Positions 5,556 through 7,931 of a DNA stretch of 7,931 nucleotides are shown here, one piece after another. The first letter of the stretch is position 1; each line of letters begins with the position of its first letter. Origin of the DNA: Candidatus Methylarchaceae archaeon HK01M (GTDB taxonomy: Archaea; Thermoproteota; Nitrososphaeria; Nitrososphaerales; JACAEJ01); assembly GCA_024256245.1 (NCBI GenBank), contig JAKLZD010000058.1:1-7931 (forward strand), given 5' to 3'. A model generated the notes under the pieces. The model worked only from the letters and a program-made list of their open reading frames with translations. It had not been told where the DNA came from and ran no database searches. Both the position numbers and the translations under genes were made by a program.

Positions 5556-5582
5556 GGGGGGGGAAATTTAGGCAGATCTTAT

Positions 5583-7076
5583 TTACACTGCCGATATTCC
5601 TCGCTCCAAGACTTCATGCTTTGCAGTGTGTAAGTAGATCAGGTAGACAACGCCTATGGCCAACCATATGAAGCCTGGAAGCATCATTGTGTTCCAGAAA
5701 GGACCGCCTTCGAATGCAGCAACCTCTGCTACACCAGGTATACCTGCCGAGCCGCTACTCCACCAGATGTATCCCATTAGAGCTGCACCTATTATTGGAA
5801 CTACTATGCCAAGTATTGCAGACTTCCCTGTTATTTTCTTACTTGAGATGAGAAGGTTGTCTACATTCATGAAGAAATACATTATGAGTACACCCCAAGC
5901 ACACCATGTTGCAGTGAATATGAATGTGTCTATCAGAGGTACCCCAACGAAATATGTGATTATAGGGATAAGTAATGTTGTAAGTCCAACGTAGATAGCA
6001 GCCATGTGTGGGCTTTTATGCTTTGGATGTAGTTTGCCCATATGTTTTGGCATGACCTCGTCCGTACCCATTGCGTGTAGAATTCTGCTTATCGTCAGAG
6101 CCGCGGCTGTCCCGCTACCTAGCGCCGATAAGAGCATAGCGAAAGAAAGAACTGCTATACCGTTATTTGCGCCTCCAAGCCAATCTATTCCAGCCTGTGC
6201 TGCAAGAGGTGAGACGTCTCCTACTGTTATCACTTCGTTTGCCATAGCTTGGAAAGTTGCAATATCACCGGTGTATGGTAGCATCATAGCCCATGCCCAG
6301 AAGACGTATATGGCGCCTACAATCAGGATGCAAAGTACCGCACCGAGAGCACAACTTCTATACGGATTTTTGGCCTCTCCAGCGAAGACGACTGTACCAT
6401 CGAAGCCGTAGAAAGCGAAGAAGAATAGGAAACCGGCTGTTGCTATTATACCTAAGTCTCCAGCTCCTGCTCCTGACCAGCTTGTGAACGATGGATCGAA
6501 AGGAGCCCCATAATTGACGCCTGGTGGAACCGCGGTAATAGCCCATAATGCGATGATGAATACGAGCAGAATTTGGACTACAAGAACGGCCATCATAGTA
6601 CCTCCTCCTGCCTCGATCCCTCGGTAAGCAATGAATAGCATGGCAAGGGCTGCTAGGACAGCAATCAGTATATCCAGATAGAGGTATGTACCTCCAGGCA
6701 CGCCTGCTATGGATGAGATGAATAAGTCACCATAGATTCCTGCGAATAATGCTCCAGCAGTGGGAAGGAAGAAGTATGCCAATACAGTAGCCCAACCGAC
6801 CATGAAACCAGCATGTACGCCCATGGCCTCTCTTGAATACGCATATGCACCGCCAGAGTAGGCGAACTTCAGTGCAAGTACAGCGACGCTAATCGCTGTA
6901 AAGATACATGCTACAGTACCGATAAGAATAGGTAATGCCAATACTGGCCCAGTACCTTCACCTAACATAGCTGGGAAGAATCCAACACCGTATGCTGCAG
7001 GACCTATGAGAGCCATCGCGATAGCGATAATTGGAGCAGTGCCAAGAACCTTTTTCTTTTCAACTTCTTCAGTCAT
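5583..7076 (-). CDS. APC-superfamily amino acid permease
   Basis: Integral membrane transporter of 497 residues, the normal length for the family. About twelve hydrophobic segments are visible, roughly residues 13-37, 46-70, 88-120, 132-152, 160-182, 208-232, 243-266, 304-326, 358-378, 382-404, 420-440 and 463-482. Helix 1 has the Gly-rich break GPAAYGVGFFP where APC carriers bind substrate. Helix 6 has FYGFDGTVVFAGEAKNP, and the 8-9 loop has RILHAMGTDEVMPKHMGKLHPKHKSPH-type residues (332-357), both family hallmarks. The start is ATG 7076, eight bases after AAGGAG; an ATG at 7112 would add 12 polar residues and overlaps the TATA box. The substrate cannot be read from sequence. Its position next to a lysine-type regulator suggests an amino acid, perhaps lysine or a precursor, as inference only. 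Confidence 0.88.
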   Translation of the reverse strand: MTEEVEKKKVLGTAPIIAIAMALIGPAAYGVGFFPAMLGEGTGPVLALPILIGTVACIFTAISVAVLALKFAYSGGAYAYSREAMGVHAGFMVGWATVLAYFFLPTAGALFAGIYGDLFISSIAGVPGGTYLYLDILIAVLAALAMLFIAYRGIEAGGGTMMAVLVVQILLVFIIALWAITAVPPGVNYGAPFDPSFTSWSGAGAGDLGIIATAGFLFFFAFYGFDGTVVFAGEAKNPYRSCALGAVLCILIVGAIYVFWAWAMMLPYTGDIATFQAMANEVITVGDVSPLAAQAGIDWLGGANNGIAVLSFAMLLSALGSGTAAALTISRILHAMGTDEVMPKHMGKLHPKHKSPHMAAIYVGLTTLLIPIITYFVGVPLIDTFIFTATWCAWGVLIMYFFMNVDNLLISSKKITGKSAILGIVVPIIGAALMGYIWWSSGSAGIPGVAEVAAFEGGPFWNTMMLPGFIWLAIGVVYLIYLHTAKHEVLERGISAV

Positions 7077-7083
7077 TGGATAT

Positions 7084-7090
7084 TCTCCTT
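7084..7090 (-). promoter_or_regulatory. Ribosome binding site of the permease
   Basis: AAGGAGA on the minus strand, with the AAGGAG core about eight bases before ATG 7076, supports that start over the upstream in-frame ATG at 7112. Confidence 0.7.
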
Positions 7091-7111
7091 GTCGAAGAAA
7101 AGAAGGGCACA

Positions 7112-7121
7112 CTATTATATG
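7112..7121 (-). promoter_or_regulatory. TATA box of the permease gene
   Basis: CATATAATAG on the minus strand predicts a transcript start near 7093, just upstream of the ribosome binding site at 7084-7090. A second AT-rich patch (AATTTAAG, about 7133-7140) is a weaker alternative. Confidence 0.5.
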
Positions 7122-7167
7122 TTTCCATAGAACTTAAATTCTTTTTTTCCATTATTATTTAGTTCAA

Positions 7168-7188
7168 AATTCAATAAATTTTTGAATT
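7168..7188. promoter_or_regulatory. 21-base palindrome upstream of the permease promoter
   Basis: AATTCAA (7168-7174) and TTGAATT (7182-7188) are perfect inverted arms around TAAATTT. The centre lies about 60 bases upstream of the TATA box, a position more suited to activation or cooperative binding than to blocking. Length and symmetry resemble binding sites of Lrp-family dimers. An overlapping pair TTCAAAA/TTTTTGAA (7163-7186) extends the symmetry. Confidence 0.4.
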
Positions 7189-7236
7189 AAAATCAATAAA
7201 ATATAACTATATCATGAAGCTCGGAGCCCTATATAG

Positions 7237-7347
7237 GCAACCAATGAAGCATTTGATGTAGCCTGTGGAACGGACTTAGCTGATAGTCTCGCTTTTTGGA
7301 GGCTTATGTACCTTAATGGTAAATACATCGTTATAGAGCAAAAATAA
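7237..7347 (+). pseudogene. Possible remnant of a plus-strand gene end
   Basis: From just after TAG 7234-7236 this frame is open for 36 codons to TAA 7345-7347. Its codons look coding-like (FDVACGTDLADSLAFW, then LNGKYIVIEQK). The only ATG is at 7306, which would give 13 residues. An ATG at 7214 in another frame (MKLGALYR) would join it if one base were lost or two gained near 7238. No family is recognised. It may be a decayed gene or chance. Confidence 0.2.
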
Positions 7348-7394
7348 AATCCTCGTCAATATCTTTCTTGAATCTTATTGTATTTACCATTAAG
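7312..7394. repeat. Perfect 16-base inverted repeat with 51-base spacer
   Basis: CTTAATGGTAAATACA (7312-7327) is the exact reverse complement of 7379-7394. The pair lies 26 bases downstream of the ABC ATPase stop, and the spacer contains ATTTTATTTTTG on the minus strand (7339-7350). It could be a 3' end or terminator structure of the ABC operon, two divergent operator sites, or the ends of a tiny non-autonomous element. No target-site duplication is apparent. Confidence 0.7.
7339..7350 (-). terminator. Candidate oligo-T terminator of the ABC transporter operon
   Basis: ATTTTATTTTTG on the minus strand, about 70 bases past the ATPase stop and within the loop of the inverted repeat. It is the best T tract between this gene and the permease promoter. 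Confidence 0.35.
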
Positions 7395-7419
7395 ATTGTC
7401 TTATCGAACTTGTTCTATG

Positions 7420-7931
7420 TTAGATTGTTTGTACCGATGATGCTTTGAAAGTAAAAAAGACTACAGTATCTATGTTAAGTTGCATCTCGACAAAAGATTT
7501 CTTGGTTATCTGGACGATGAATTCCTTCCCTGCATCTATCCTTAACCTTATTACCGATCCCAAGTCTGATATCCCAACTATCCTCCCTTTGAAGGTATTT
7601 CTTGCACTTGAAGCCATATGAATCTTTGATAGGATTATATCCTCAGGCCTTATGTATATGGTGGCCTTTCCCGTCTTCTCTATAGAAGCCTCGATCTCTA
7701 TTCCATCGCCTATCTCTATAAGAGATGTACCCTCTCCTGTTATCCTTAAAGTACCTGGAAAAACATTTTCAAGTCTTGAAAAGCTTGCTAAATACTTTGA
7801 TTGAAAATTAAATACTTCTTTAGCGGTACCAACTTCTACTATCTTACCTTCATGAAGGATGGCCAACCTATTGGCAAGGGTCTCTGCCTGAAAGATGTTA
7901 TGAGTAGCCATAACTATGGTGGTCTGTCTTT
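7420..7931 (-). CDS. ABC transporter ATP-binding protein, molybdate/tungstate type (C-terminal part; 5' end outside window)
   Basis: The frame runs to the window edge and encodes about 170 residues of an importer ATPase; the Walker A, Q-loop, signature and Walker B motifs lie outside the window. The visible part opens with the H-loop (TTIVMATHNIFQAE), continues with LANRLAILHEGKIVEVG, the usual post-H-loop sequence, then a linker. A C-terminal TOBE/MOP domain follows, with YIRPEDI, SARNTFKGRI, a strand pair, FIVQITKKSF and a closing VVFFTFKASSV. The SARN...ITKxS...FKA pattern is that of oxyanion-binding MOP folds in ModC, WtpC and TupC proteins. The ATHNIFQAE H-loop resembles tungstate (Tup/Wtp) ATPases. 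It would power uptake of tungstate or molybdate for pterin enzymes. The partner permease and binding protein should lie beyond the right edge. Confidence 0.85.
   Translation of the reverse strand, partial: RQTTIVMATHNIFQAETLANRLAILHEGKIVEVGTAKEVFNFQSKYLASFSRLENVFPGTLRITGEGTSLIEIGDGIEIEASIEKTGKATIYIRPEDIILSKIHMASSARNTFKGRIVGISDLGSVIRLRIDAGKEFIVQITKKSFVEMQLNIDTVVFFTFKASSVQTI

Larger units (their letters stand above)
7189..7419. other. Intergenic region between the ABC ATPase and the permease
   Basis: Together with the permease leader (7077-7188) this makes a gap of about 340 bases. It holds a long inverted repeat (7312-7394), an A-rich tract at 7339-7350 that is T-rich on the minus strand, and a coding-like short open frame on the plus strand (7237-7347). 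No tRNA or well-formed C/D-box RNA is visible. Confidence 0.4.

Noticed and set aside
5656..6546. Several long open frames opposite or overlapping the permease
   Set aside because: They are shadows of the permease frame, with no ribosome binding sites and no recognisable domains; the twelve-helix protein on the minus strand explains the region.
7077..7112. Permease start at ATG 7112
   Set aside because: It overlaps the TATA box; AAGGAG lies eight bases before ATG 7076 and the extra residues are not typical of the family.
7214..7290. tRNA or C/D-box RNA near 7250
   Set aside because: A TGATGT and a CTGA occur about 22 bases apart, but there is no terminal stem, no second box pair, and no T-loop or cloverleaf.

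Overview
The window looks archaeal, probably from a TACK-type archaeon (Thermoproteota, Nitrososphaerota or Bathyarchaeota-like), though the exact lineage cannot be fixed from this sequence. The reasons are the LysW carrier-protein route of amino-acid biosynthesis, an Hjc-type nuclease, a one-domain Lrp/AsnC regulator, GGTG/GGAGG ribosome binding sites, and AT-rich TATA boxes about 25 bases before predicted transcript starts. The DNA is AT-rich. No tRNA, rRNA, CRISPR array, transposase or integrase is visible.

Left part (1-1436, plus strand): the 3' end of an unrecognised gene, a small Hjc-like nuclease of the PD-(D/E)XK fold with an altered catalytic motif, a roughly 290-base leader region, and a ferritin-like four-helix protein. 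The ferritin-like gene is preceded by two near-identical 16-base elements 32 bases apart.

Centre (1602-5474, minus strand): a lysine biosynthesis block in the order Lrp-type regulator, homocitrate synthase, LysW, LysX, LysK. Homocitrate synthase starts the alpha-aminoadipate pathway. LysX ligates alpha-aminoadipate to the C-terminal Glu of LysW. LysK releases the finished lysine (or ornithine) from LysW. The enzymes for the middle steps (LysZ, LysY, LysJ, and the homoaconitase and homoisocitrate dehydrogenase steps) are not here and must be encoded elsewhere. Homocitrate synthase, LysW, LysX and LysK are tightly packed and probably form one transcript from a strong TATA box at about 5041-5054. 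The regulator has its own promoter, which lies inside a palindrome and suggests autoregulation.

Right part (5583-7931, minus strand): a 12-helix APC-family permease with its own promoter, ribosome binding site, T-rich terminator and an upstream 21-base palindrome, then a roughly 340-base intergenic stretch with a perfect 16-base inverted repeat. Last is the C-terminal part of an ABC-transporter ATPase with a molybdate/tungstate-type TOBE/MOP domain.

I see no clearly new multi-gene system. The most useful leads are a probable frameshift or mis-start at the LysW/LysX junction, the palindromes near the regulator, synthase and permease promoters, the non-canonical Hjc-like nuclease, and the repeat structures in the two longest intergenic regions.
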